Part shown: piece after piece, positions 9,574-20,712 of the stretch
Numbering within the stretch: position 1 is the stretch's first letter
Layout: every line of letters starts with the position of its first letter
NCBI GenBank assembly: GCA_002633025.1
Contig: NMRB01000224.1
Location: 93,218-157,217, forward strand
DNA length: 64,000 nucleotides
Reading direction: 5' to 3'
Origin: Notospermus geniculatus
Taxonomy: Eukaryota; Nemertea; Pilidiophora; Heteronemertea; Lineidae
Position numbers and translations under genes: made by a program
The notes under the pieces: generated by a model
What the model was told of the DNA's origin: nothing
Database searches by the model: none
Seen by the model: only the letters and a program-made list of their open reading frames with translations

Positions 9574-12500
9574 TCAAAATCCACCCTCCAGGAGATCACC
9601 AGCCGCTTTGAACATCGCCTTCTTCCGAACTCTGTTTCCTTTTTTAATGTCTTTGAGGAGATTGTCCACAATGCTGTCGCCAGTTAACTCACTACGCATC
9701 TCGTCCACACCTGAAATTGACAACAACGATGTATTACTATTGTCTCAGTGGACTTAAAGGCGCTCTATTTCGAATTGTAAACATTGGTTTGTTTATTTAC
9801 ATGGTTGATTATAATAGTTATTTTCCTGCGGACAGGTGACAGCACCGTGTACATGTATATCAAAATATTAATGCTATCTATTTTTATATCTATCTTGATA
9901 AATATTCTTGTAACTGAAATATATTTATGATTTTACGCTCAAAAACAAACAAAATGTTGTGAAAGGCGAGATTTAATTCGATTTTATCCGATCTGTTAGT
10001 ACCAGAAGTTGACAATAGGTGGTAATGTTTACAATTCGAACTAGAGCGCCTTTAATGCGCCTCTATGATCTCCATTAATTGAGAGTCCTCTCACGCGGGT
10101 TTGCTCTCTATGGGCTATATCCAACCATAAAAAACGGGGCCAGACGTTTTTGTCAGTAGGTCTCAGCGAAAGTCGTAGAAACCGAAAATGGTGACTTGTC
10201 AATTGAGGGCTACATGTAACTTGCTCGAGAAAACTCTCACGTGGAACAGCATTTTTAGTAGTCGCGGGGCAGCAAGTCGCCCAGTTCCCGGGTCATGTCA
10301 ATTACAGATCTCGCGGATTTTCTTTGCAAAAAGAACATAACCAAACAGTTACCAAATTAGCTGTGGAGTTCGAAAACAAACAGCTGAGGAAAGCCACACC
10401 AGATCAGTCGGATTCTGACAGCAGCAGCCGAGAAGCTATCGAGAACCAATCATCAATTACCAGAAAGGATCACCCAATTAAAAATAGCAGCAGTTGGGAC
10501 ATCGGTAACACAGATGCAACAGCAACAGCAACACCAAAACAATCAATAGCTTTGACTACTAGTATCATAGAGACACACTAAAAGCTGGAGAAATGCATCA
10601 CCTATGATTCCCTAAAGGCACTTTATTTGGACTCTGAGCAGAAAGAGGGATGAAAAGGGAATTCACATGGTCAACGATGAACTGACGAAGGTAAAGAAAG
10701 TAGGGAGTTGCTGATCTAGGGGCAGATGGCGGTCAAGAATTGCACCAAGGTTTATGGTTTGAAGCACATGGGGACAAATGCCCACCAATTCTGTTTGAGG
10801 GAGAGAATGCAAGGGCTGTACTGATGCTTTTAGGAGAAGGAGGAACTCAAACGAAGGACGGTCTTACAAATATCTGACCTGCTGTTAGAACCCATCAAGG
10901 AGCAAGTCGGTTGCCCCTTTACAAGGCCCTTACGGACACGCTTTCCGCGCTTGATGTCCGAGAGGATGGTATCCAAAGTCCGCTCAGGGACCTTATTGGG
11001 TGATGGAGAGGGGTCGTCTGCAACAGTGTGGAATCGTTAATGTCGTGCTAAATATCGAGTATTGAATATTCGTGCATGCAGTTAGAATGACGATGAAAAC
11101 GGGTCGCGTTTCGTGAAATACCGATGTAACGTCTGCTTTGTTGTACCTGAAAAATGTCCCATTGTCATATTCCCTTGAAAACCTACACTGCTGTGTTCAA
11201 CACTTACTCTTTGTTCTACGCAACTCCTCCGCCTGTTTTTTCCTCAGTTCTGCCTTCTCCTCTTGAACCCGTCTCTGTTCGTTCTCCTTCTGACACATGA
11301 CCACCCGATCCACGAACGTGTGGAACACTTGCAGACATTCCTCCAACTTGAAAGACGATTCCTGCTCACAGAAGTATTTCGCCAGCTTTTCTTTGAGATT
11401 CTCCAATGTTTCTAACTTTTCCTCCACCTCCACCAACTCCTCTTTAGCAGCCTTTGGGAATAAACATCATTGTGATGAAGTGAGTTGCAATGAAGTGGGT
11501 TTTTCAAATTGTCAAGTCCGTTTCTTTCCACTGACTGGTGGGTTTTCAGGGCTCATTGGAGCTCACCCATCCAGGTTATGAACCTTTGAACTTCATTCAT
11601 CAGGTCGAGGGAACGAGATACCGCTTGGTTGGGTCTGGTAAAGACNATTTATCCTCAAGTATTCCCTTGCACGCTGAGATCATCATGTTAATGTTGGGTC
11701 GCTGTGTGTCCATCGTGGACCGGAAGTCGAACTTCAACATCATTCCGTCAATCCTCATTCTATATCCGGGTAATCCAATCATCGCCAAGAAAAACTTCTC
11801 TGCGGTACCGAGTTTCTCCTTTTCGCCGTCGAAGTTTTTGAGAAGTTCCACCTGAAAATACACGACGTATATGTGCCATCATTTAGTATTATTTGGCTTT
11901 TCTATCAAGGCCGAAGCAAAAGCATTATTGGCCCTAGTAATAGTACGGAAAAGGCCATCTCAAGGTACTCGTGTTCTTCCCCACTTGACGTCCTTTACTT
12001 GCCCTTGCAAAGGCATAACGAACAAGGCACCACGGCTTGGGTCCCATGAATTGAAGAGTCGGAGATGATAAATCCCATATGGCCCGGACTTCGTTCAGTG
12101 AGTAGCCAACTTAAACGAGCGACCACGAACCGGTCATTACGTCTGCCTACCTCATCAGACTCGGGTAATAGCTTATACATTTGCTTCAATCGATCAACAT
12201 CCATCTTTTGATCATCACCATTCCTGATCATGTTGACGATGTTTTCGTTCGTGTCCTTGAGCTGCTTGAGGAAGATGTTGATGTTCATGCTGCGCTTGGG
12301 ATCAAGAAGGTTCACCTGAAAGAAGAAAGGACATCTTCCAACAAAGGTCACTCTCATTTGTGCAGGTAACATGTGTACAAGCTGGTAATGGCCTGAGTGA
12401 CAAATGTAGGCCTGAAAATATCAAATACGATGGACCGGTAGGCTGCTTTCTAGATCAATGTAACCTTGGAAGCCGTGTGGAGCATTCACCGTGAGTTCAC

Positions 12501-15500
12501 TTACCTCTGTTGGTGCTTTGGCCTTTCCTGGTGTCGCCTTCCCTGCTTTTGGCGCCGGAACATTCTGGCAGAAGAGTTTCTCGATTGTCTCGTACGGCGG
12601 TTTTAGCGGATCCGGGATTTCATTGACGATCTTCCACACACTGGTATCAACCGCTACGAAAGATAAACATGTGGGTAGGAAATACTGATGAGAAGACATG
12701 CCCTTTATTGGTTGTCTTTTCATCGTACATTGCACTGATGACAATGCACCTTGTGATCAGTTTTTGGCTCGCCATCTGGGTTCGCCATCTCGGAGATTAC
12801 GAGCAACGCAGACAGCAGCGATATACAGGTTCATGTAGAAGGGTGTTTTCTCAAAAAAAACGAGCTCAGAAATTACTTACAGCTGATCTTATGAGGAGGA
12901 ACCTTCGACCAACTGATCACCTTCATCTTCATACTTGGTTTTGGGGTGACGATTGCTGACATGGTTCTCCGCATCGGCGGTGCTTTGAATCCTCCAGGAG
13001 GCGGAGGCCCTCCGCCTGGTGGTAGTGGTGGGGCAGGTGGGCCTCCAGCGCCGGGAAGTGGTGGCGGTGGTGGAGGGCCACCTCCTATTCCAGGAACGGG
13101 CGGCGGAGGTGGAGGACCACCACCGATTCCGGGAGGAGGTGGCGGTGGTGGTGGGCCACCTCCAATTGCCGGAGGTGGCGGTGGTGGCGGGGCACCTAAT
13201 GCCGGAGGCGGTGGCGGTGGTGGAGGACCACCTCCTATTGCCGGAGTTGGAGGCGGTGGTGGAGGACCACCACCTATTGCCGGAGGCGGCGGCGGTGGTG
13301 GAGGGCCACCACCTATTGCCGGTGGCGGAGGAGGTGGACCAGAACCTGGAGGAAGTGGAGGCGGCGGAGGGGCTGCAGGAGGCGTCATCCCTTGGGCAGC
13401 TTGTAAGGCTCCAGTCACAGCTTTGGCCTTCAGCATTACAATCTCCTCTTGAAGCTTTTCACATTTCTTACAGGTCGCTGAAAGTTCAGTCTCTATTGCT
13501 CGCAAATCCGTTTGGGAATGCTTGTCGCTGACTGCCCTCTGACTCTCCTCTGATATTCTGATGAGTTTCTCTGAGAGTAGATCTTGTTGTTCCTTTGTTT
13601 CAGCGAGGGCACATCGGCGGAGAACGGTATCAGCAAACCTCCATAGGTCTTCACTGAAATGATAAAATGGGGCTTTCAGCTTCCAGTGTCGAAGAACAAC
13701 ACAGGTTCCTGTATTGGAGATCACTCTCGGTAATCAAGACATGACCAACGGTGAATAGTTTCTACCTTTTTTCTTCCTCGGTCTCCATCTGGAAGAGTGT
13801 TTGTAGGAGAGAGAGAAACACCGTCTCTAGGGGTTTATTCAGCACCTGGAGAGGATAATATGAGTATGAAAAGAGACGCAACAGAAAGACAGTACAGAAC
13901 AACAAATTCATACATTTATACAATGTAGGCTACTTGTATCTCTCTACATCTGCCCCAAAACATCTGCGTCATTAAACTGTGATTGTCTGTTGGCGGAAGG
14001 TGAACGCTTGGGACATTCTTGCGGTGACGTATGGAGCGAGTGCTCAGAACCAATGATTGCCTCAGGACACGCCAGGGAACCAGCCCCTCCTCCGCTCTAA
14101 GCTGCAGTAAAAACGGTAGCTGCTAAACAGAAAGATCGTGATTGGTTAGCCCTTGCAACGAACCTTTTGATAGATTGCGTTAAACATATCTTTATGACTG
14201 TTGATATCAACCGTCATGCCGTCATGCATCTCGGCGAGGGCATCGTCATCATTTTGTTTCTCATCGAAGAAGACTTCATACTGAAGGTCGAATTCTTCAT
14301 CATTGTTATCACGTGCTAGGCTCAGAATGTCCAGAAGGTCGAGGGCTGTGGGAAAAGGTGAAGATGATTAAGAGGAAACAATCTGAAAATTAGCCAAGAT
14401 CGTTCCAGTCCGTTCTCACAGCCGTACATCATCTTGAACGTGAAGGTAGATCTGGGTGGTAATTTCTGGAACCCCCTTGTGGATTGTGATATCTCCTCCA
14501 CAGCTTCCCTCGGAGAATCCATTACTTACCGATGAATTCGTTCCGTAATCGAACCCTCTCATCAAGGTTTTCAGTCCCGACAATTAAACAGTTTATCAGG
14601 GCGAGTAAAGTAGCTTTGTAAGAGTTCAGTTCAGCGTACTTCATTTCGTTTACGATTAGACTAAACCGGTAACGTTGTTTCTTGGACACCTTCAAACAAA
14701 AGGAAGAAAGATGAAGAGAAAATGTTGAACATGACTTCCACAAAGTAAAGGTAAATAGAATAAAAATCTAATCAGAAGTAAGCGCCAAATATACGGTACA
14801 CCGGTAGGAGCAACCGAATGTTGACTGATTGCAGAATAATGCAGGGATAGCCTGGCCTACTGACCTTGTACGTTTCTAGTGATTCCAGGGCCAAGTTGTA
14901 CCCTTCGGGGGAGTAGACGGCGAGGGCAGAGAGGAGCTCAAACACTTGCTTCTTCACCATAACGTTGTTGGTATCCAAGGCTGGAAACAATTTGTGTGGA
15001 TTTTACTTATCGTTCTGTCAGTGCAAATGGATGGGATTGTTTAAACGGAAAGCTCCTTAAGAGAGAGATGGGACAGCTATCTAATACGAGGTGTCTCAAA
15101 AACGACGTCAGATTGCATACCTGCGACCAACTTCTTAGTCACTTCATGGCTAGCAATAACGTACTCTAACCCCTGTTTTGAGTTCATGACGGCCCTGATA
15201 CAAGCCACACATTCCAGCATCACCATTGCATCAGGAGGACCACCTCCTATTGCCGGAGGTGGAGGCGGCGGTGGAGGACCACCACCTATTGCCGGAGGAG
15301 GTGGCGGTGGACCAGAACCTGGAGGAAGTGGCGGCGGCGGAGGGGCTGCAGGAGGCGTCATCCCTTGGGCAGCTTGTAAGGCTCCAGTCACAGCTTTGGC
15401 CTTCAGCATTACAATCTCCTCTTGAAGCTTTTCACATTTCTTACAGGTCGCTGAAAGTTCAGTTTCTATTGCTCGCAAATCCGTTTGGGAATGCTTGTCG

Positions 15501-18054
15501 CTGACTGCCCTCTGACTTTCCTCTGATATTCTGATGAGTTTCTCTGAGAGTAGATCTTGTTGTTCCTTTGTTTCAGCGAGGGCACATCGGCGGAGAATGG
15601 TATCAGCAAACCTCCATAGGTCTTCACTGAAATAATAAAATGGGGCTTTCAGCTTCCAGTGTCGAAGAACAACACAGGTTCCTGTATTGGAGATCACTCT
15701 CGGTAATCAAGACATGACCAACGGTGAATAGTTTCTACCTTTTTTCTTCCTCGGTCTCCATCTGGAAGAGTGTTTGTAGGAGAGAGAGGAACACCGTCTC
15801 TAGGGGTTTATTCAGCACCTGGAGAGGATAATATGAGTATGAAAAGAGACGCAACAGAAAGACAGTACAGAACAACAAATTCATACATTTATACAATGTA
15901 GGCTACTTGTATCTCTCTACATCTGCCCCAAAACATCTGCGTCATTAAACTGTGATTGCCTGTTGGCGGAAGGTGAACGCTTGGGACATTTTTGCGGTGA
16001 CGAATGGAGCGAGTGCTCAGAACCAATGATTGCCTCAGGACACGCCAGGGAACCAGCCCCTCCTCCGCTCTAAGCTGCAGTAAAAACGGTAGCTGCTAAA
16101 CAGAAAGATCATGATTGGTTAGCTGTTGCAACGAACCTTTTGATAGATTGCGTTAAACATATCTTTATGACTGTTGATATCAACCGTCATGCCTTCATGC
16201 ATCTCGGCGAGGGCATCGTCATCATTTTGTTTCTCATCGAAGAAGACTTCATACTGAAGGTCGAATTCTTCATCATTGTTATCACGTGCTAGGCTCAGAA
16301 TATCCAGAAGGTCGAGGGCTGTGGGAAAAGATGAAGCATCTTCGATCATCGAAGGCCGATCTGCTCACCACTACGTTACAAGTTGGCATGGTGCCAAGAT
16401 ACGCCGCCGACTGGTCTATTTCTCGAAGGTTGATGTGCGATGTAACGCAGTGGAGAGCAGATCGGCCTTCGATTATCGAAGATGAGGTGAAGCATCTTCG
16501 ATCATCGAAGGCCGATCNCACCGCACATCACCCTTCGAGAAATTGATCGGTCCACGGCGTATCTGCCGCCTCGAGAAGAAGAGGCCAATCAGAATCGGTG
16601 TTGTAAAATTTGAATCGTGGTACAAAGAGTTGTAGCCGAAGACCCGATATAAAGTGTCATATGATTGGTCGACCGGTAAAGTTGGCATGGTGCCAAGATA
16701 CGCCGCCGACTGGTCTATTTCTCGAAGGTTGATGTGCGATGTAACGCAGTGGAGAGCAGATCGGCCTTCGATTATCGAAGATGAGGTGAAGATGATTAAG
16801 AGGAAACAATCTGAAAATTAGCCAAGATCGTTCCAGTCCGTTCTCACAGCAGTACATCATCTTGAACGTGAAGGTAGATCTGGGTGGTAATTTTTGGAAC
16901 CCCCTTGTGGATTGTGATATCTCCTCCACAGCTTCCCTCGGAGAATCCATTACTTACCGATGAATTCGTTCCGTAACCGAACCCTCTCATCAAGGTTTTC
17001 AGTCCCGACAATTAAACAGTTTATCAGGGCGAGTAAAGTAGCTTTGTAAGAGTTTAGTTCACCGTACTTCATTTCGTTTACGATTAGACTAAACCGGTAA
17101 CGTTGTTTCTTGGACACCTTCAAACAAAAGGAAGAAAGATGAAGAGAAAATGTTGAACATGACCTCCAAAAAGTAAAGGTAAATAGAATAAAAATCTAAT
17201 CAGAAGTAAGCGCCAAATATACGGTACATCGGTAGGAGCAACCGAATGTTGACTGATTGCAGAATAATGCAGGGATAACCTGGCCTACTTACCTTGTACG
17301 TTTCTAGTGATTCCAGGGCCAAGTTGTACCCTTCGGGGGAGTAGACGGCGAGGGCAGACAGGAGCTCAAACACTTGCTTCTTCACCATAACGTTGTTGGT
17401 ATCCAAGGCTGGAAACAATTTGTGTGGATTTTACTTATCGTTCTGTTAGTGCAAATGGATGGAATTGTTTGAACGTATTAAGCTAGAGAGAGATGGGACA
17501 GCTAATGAGAAACGACGTCAAATTGCATACCTGCGACCAACTTCTTCGTGACTTCATGGCTAGCAATAACGTACTCTAACCCCTGTTTTGAGTTCATGAC
17601 GGCCCTGATACAAGCCACACATTCCAGCATCACCATTGCATCTGAGAGATTGGTGACTCGTCGTGTGCCCATGGAGTCGATCACTTCTAACAACACTTCA
17701 ATTCCGCCGGCCTCTAGAAATCTCTTCAGCCACTCGTGCCCACCATCTGTGATCTTCTTTCGCATTGCAGAGAGGGTCTTGACAGAGGGGATCCTCAGCA
17801 GGGACACACACACCTCAGGGGTGGTCTCATTGATTTCATTAAAGGTCGGATTCATGACCTTTTTGTTAATCTTGTCCATGAACAAAGCCTTCCCCCGTAA
17901 TGAAGGTGCGGTGGGCTTTGCATCTTCCCTGACCTCAGGCTCAGCCTTAGCCTGATCCTCGACCTTAACATTTTCCTGTTTCTGAAAGAACAGCTTTTTC
18001 TTGCTGACTTTCCCATCTGTTTTCTGATCTTCTTCAACGGTGTACGAAGCGGTT
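9574..18054 (-). CDS. INF2: INF2-like (inverted) formin, actin nucleator/severing regulator
   Basis: Minus-strand exons, 5' to 3': 17531-18054, 17293-17408, 16958-17117, 16137-16318, 15739-15818, 15121-15626, 14865-14980, 14530-14689, 14164-14345, 13766-13845, 12881-13653, 12505-12653, 12151-12315, 11647-11850 (cut by an n), 11208-11451, 10934-11017, 9574-9710. All phases agree except across the n. Domains in order: inhibitory armadillo domain ([40 protein letters not shown]), coiled coil, FH1 polyproline, FH2 ([33 protein letters not shown]), a coiled C-terminal part, and two DAD/WH2-like motifs. The armadillo wording and the basic WH2-like tail point to INF2 rather than to Diaphanous or DAAM types. 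INF2 polymerises and severs actin in the cytoplasm and at the ER. Oddities: the middle exons occur twice, FH2 lacks its central part at the 11646 join, and the true start codon was not found. Confidence 0.8.
9754..10055. mobile_element. palindromic MITE, second copy of the 1005-1319 element
   Basis: Same inverted termini TTAAAGGCGCTC/GAGCGCCTTTAA. It lies immediately upstream of the acceptor of formin exon 9574-9710, so it is intronic. It differs from its partner by a few short deletions. Confidence 0.75.
12990..13392 (-). repeat. FH1 polyproline minisatellite
   Basis: On the minus strand this encodes about nine repeats of a Gly3-Pro(6-8)-Ala/Pro-Ile-Gly type unit (for example [15 protein letters not shown]). 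Such FH1 segments bind profilin-actin and SH3/WW proteins. The tandem exon copy at 15233-15330 keeps only about two units. Plus-strand Gly-rich frames here are shadows. Confidence 0.85.
13235..15232 (-). repeat. formin exon block, tandem copy 1
   Basis: Runs from within FH1 to within the armadillo-domain exon and contains exons 13766-13845, 14164-14345, 14530-14689, 14865-14980 and part of the hybrid exon. It is repeated almost identically at 15233-17641. The left edge is uncertain because FH1 is itself repetitive. Confidence 0.8.
15233..17641 (-). repeat. formin exon block, tandem copy 2
   Basis: Second unit of the tandem duplication. The junction at 15232/15233 fuses GBD-exon sequence (ending GCATC on the plus strand) to FH1 sequence (AGGAGGACCACC) with no n in between. 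This copy carries an extra 0.45 kb repeat insertion at about 16339-16790. Confidence 0.8.
16339..16790. mobile_element. composite palindromic insertion in a formin intron
   Basis: Absent from the sister block, where GGGAAAAGGTGAAGATGATT is continuous. Contains a direct repeat of about 105 bp (16381-16485 and 16679-16783, starting AGTTGGCATGGTGCCAAGAT) and the palindrome CTTCGATNATCGAAG several times. A single n at 16518 breaks it, so its structure may be misassembled. Confidence 0.7.
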
Positions 18055-18109
18055 CTGGAATGATAAACAGGGTATATCCTTTACAGAATGTGAAAGGGGG
18101 ATTTAAAAT

Positions 18110-18256
18110 CTATGGGTCGTATTTTAGAACGTTCCTTAACGTTAAGGTCCACCTTAAATCTATTGTCCTCCACCTTAAATCTATTGTTCTCGATGGTTTT
18201 ACAATAGACTTAAGGTCGACCTTAACGTTAAGGAACATTCTAAAATACGACCCTTT
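18110..18256. mobile_element. palindromic MITE
   Basis: Inverted termini GGGTCGTATTTTAGAACGTT and AACATTCTAAAATACGACCC. The inner arm CCTTAACGTTAAGGTC is also palindromic. Located just upstream of the first confirmed formin exon. Confidence 0.75.
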
Positions 18257-18326
18257 GTCTTGTACACAATGCATTCGACCAAGGATGGGCGTGACTGCAT
18301 GGGGCATGACGTAACGTTACATATAC

Positions 18327-18432
18327 GTTTTATATCGCTGTGTGTGTGACAGTGCCCGACCTTCAAGTGCATCAAATTCAAGAACGTCAAAAGGAGAAGA
18401 CATCTCTGCTGGTGGTTCCTCTTCATTGAACT
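18327..18432 (-). CDS. possible upstream exon of the INF2-like gene
   Basis: Minus-strand segment following an AG (GTAGTATTTAG) and encoding an acidic stretch, EFNEEEPPAEMSSPFDVLEF. With a weak GTATAT donor at 18326 its phase fits exon 17531-18054; with the stronger-looking GTCGGG donor at 18360 the phase does not fit. No start codon is seen upstream before 19040. Confidence 0.3.
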
Positions 18433-18461
18433 CTAAATACTACGTGGTGTTTTTAAATTAC

Positions 18462-18754
18462 ACAGGCCCGTAGCAGCCGGGGGTCCCAGGCCCCCCACTT
18501 TTTGTGCCAAAAATGTCTTGGCCCAAATGTCCATTTTATATGTCCACATTTTTGCTCTCAGATCCCAGGAAAATGCATCTAAAGCACTTAAATTGTCAAT
18601 TTTTTTTTCTGGGGGAGGGTCCCCAGACTCCCCGTTTTGCCTTCCACTTTCCGGCCCTGACCGCCTCCGCGAGCTACGCACCCGACTTTTTTGCAAACCT
18701 GGATCCGACCCTGCCAGGGACCCCCCACTCATCAGAGGGCTGCTACGGGCCTGT
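18462..18754. mobile_element. short TIR element (ACAGGCCCGTAGCAGCC)
   Basis: About 293 bp with exact inverted ends ACAGGCCCGTAGCAGCC / GGCTGCTACGGGCCTGT, flanked by a possible TAC duplication. Interior is GC-rich with a poly-T tract; no transposase. Confidence 0.75.
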
Positions 18755-19039
18755 TACACTATTCTTGTCCTCAACCATAGGCCTACCCACCTGCCTGAAT
18801 AAAGCATTGGATAAGCTACCTGTTGTATTCCATTGTCATGTTCAGCGATTTGTGTTCCCACGAAAGAATGTTGAGAATGATGCGACCCTCAGTCGTTTCA
18901 CTGATAAGAATGAACTGTAGGGTTGCCCTGTTTTGCTCCGACTTCGAGAGTAGGCCTATATGTATACATGTACATGCTGGCGTTGTTCAAGTACAAAGAT
19001 TAGCCACCGTTATTGTCGCCAATGTAATCGTAGGGAATT
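18755..19039. other. no feature recognised
   Basis: Unique-looking spacer between the TIR element and the start of the 10.4 kb duplicated block. Contains TAGGCCTA and TACATGTACATG words. No convincing exon. Confidence 0.4.
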
Positions 19040-19825
19040 AAAGTCTATTTGAATGAACCTATTGTTGTGTGATCATCCCAATGTTGAGAGTTTTGGAGAG
19101 GTTCACAAGGGTGTGGTAGATTTACGTCATATTGGATAGAGTTGGCCAATTTCAGTCATTTCATAAGGAACACAAAGGAAAGATGTACATGTAATCGGTC
19201 CATATCGGCCACCAATCAGGTGATGGGGCGTACGTTTCTATCTATGGAATTGCTACTTATTCGTCGGTCTCAATGTACCGCCGCGATTTCATGACCTTCC
19301 AGGACATCAGACTGTAAATTGCCTTATCTCACATCACCTACCTCTCACAGTAAAGAATTGGTACGGTCAAAGCTGTGAAACACGGATATTTCACGTTTAA
19401 CATTAAATCCATCCTGCACTGTACCGTTAGTTCCACATTCATCCTCCGGTAACTTTATACATGTAAACATTAAAACGAATATCGTCAGTAGAATTTCTCT
19501 TATAAAATATGGACATTGTAATTTCTCATAAAACCGATCACTTTAAGTGTATTGCGTGCCTGTGCCTCGGCTCAAACCAACAATACCATGGGATACCCCC
19601 GGTTTGTCATAACCCTACCATATTGGGATCTAATAACACCAAGGAATAGATAATAAGCTTAAGCCTCCGAAGCGTGAAGCATAGCCATATACATGTATAT
19701 ATAAAATGGCGCATGTATGTATGTGTGTACGTACGTCTGGACATTACGGGGCATAAATTCGGTGATGATTGCATATTTTAATATTACTGTACATGTAGGC
19801 CTATTTATTTCACCAATCTTTAATC

Positions 19826-20035
19826 ATGAAAGGAGTTAGCAAATTCCTATTAATACTTGTGACCAACCCGCTCGGCACATTGATGCTCACACTTTATACC
19901 GTGGTGACAGCCATCGTCATAATGTACTTCGTGGTTGGTTCCTCTTCTGTTTACTGGGGTAAGGAGGAATACGCGGGGGTTCAATACGAAACGAGAAAAC
20001 AAAACTTGGCGATATCATATTCGACCCCCATATAA
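19826..20035 (+). pseudogene. possible small membrane-protein exon, frameshifted copy
   Basis: Counterpart of 35532-35662. Encodes MKGVSKFLLILVTNPLGTLM and a hydrophobic run. It carries two extra bases near 19920 (GTCATAATGTAC against GTCAATGCAC in the other copy), which move it out of the frame used there. If that exon is real this allele is disrupted. Confidence 0.25.
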
Positions 20036-20516
20036 CAATGCCAGCCATTCTGGGATTCTAGGAACTCTGACGGGAGTCCTGAGCACAAGAGCTCCACGTT
20101 ACGACACACAAGGACCATCCTGAGGTAATCAGCGGTTGCAAGCAACTGCTTAGTGATCGTTCAGAATAAAAATAATGAATAACTGAACAGGTTCCACTAC
20201 CAGTCGTTGTACGTTTATGAGGTGTGGCATGACTCTCCGCAAAGTCTCGGTTCCACACACTACGATATATAGTACTAATGACAACCTACTGGTCCATTTA
20301 GACGACCAGATGAGATGGCAATGTGCAATCAGTTAATAGTTGTGCTATGATATAATGAACACTTTATGGGTCATGTAATGAGAAAACAATGTGTATTTCG
20401 GCGTTCTTTTTCAGCCAGATTGCAATTAGCCAATGAAGCAATTATCTGCCAAAGAATGGTAGGTTTGGTAAAAAAGTTTGTTATTTTGAATCATGTTCTA
20501 CGTCCAGCCTGCGGTC

Positions 20517-20712
20517 CTTGACGGCCGTCAGAATTCCAGCCAGGATAATGCCAGCTGGATGATGCCAGCCAGATAATCCATTGACACGTCAGAATGCCAG
20601 CCAGGATAAGGCCAGCTGGATAATGCCAGCCAGATAAGCCACCGACACGTCAGAATGCCAGCCAGGATAAGGCCAGCTGGATAATGCCAGCCAGATAATC
20701 CACCGACACGTC
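20517..20712. repeat. minisatellite, unit about 62 bp
   Basis: Roughly three units containing ACACGTCAGAATGCCAGCCA and GGCCAGCTGGATAATGCC. The homologous array in copy 2 (36236-36420) has a different number and arrangement of units. Confidence 0.85.

Larger units (their letters stand above)
8536..10922. repeat. 2.3 kb direct-repeat block, copy 2
   Basis: Partner of 1-2298. It begins at TAGGTAGCCAAGGGTTCGGG and ends near 10922, inside the formin intron just before exon 10934-11017. Because this copy flanks the formin exons directly it is the natural 3' end of that gene. Compared with copy 1 it carries an extra hairpin near 8751-8902 and several small deletions. Confidence 0.85.

Noticed and set aside
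12946-13531. Long plus-strand Gly-rich and Val/His-rich open frames
   Set aside because: They are antisense shadows of the minus-strand FH1 polyproline and coiled-coil exon, whose splice sites and phases fit the formin.
14342-14522. Minus-strand frame starting [14 protein letters not shown], repeated at 16790-16950
   Set aside because: It lies exactly between two formin exons that join in phase without it, so it is an intron.
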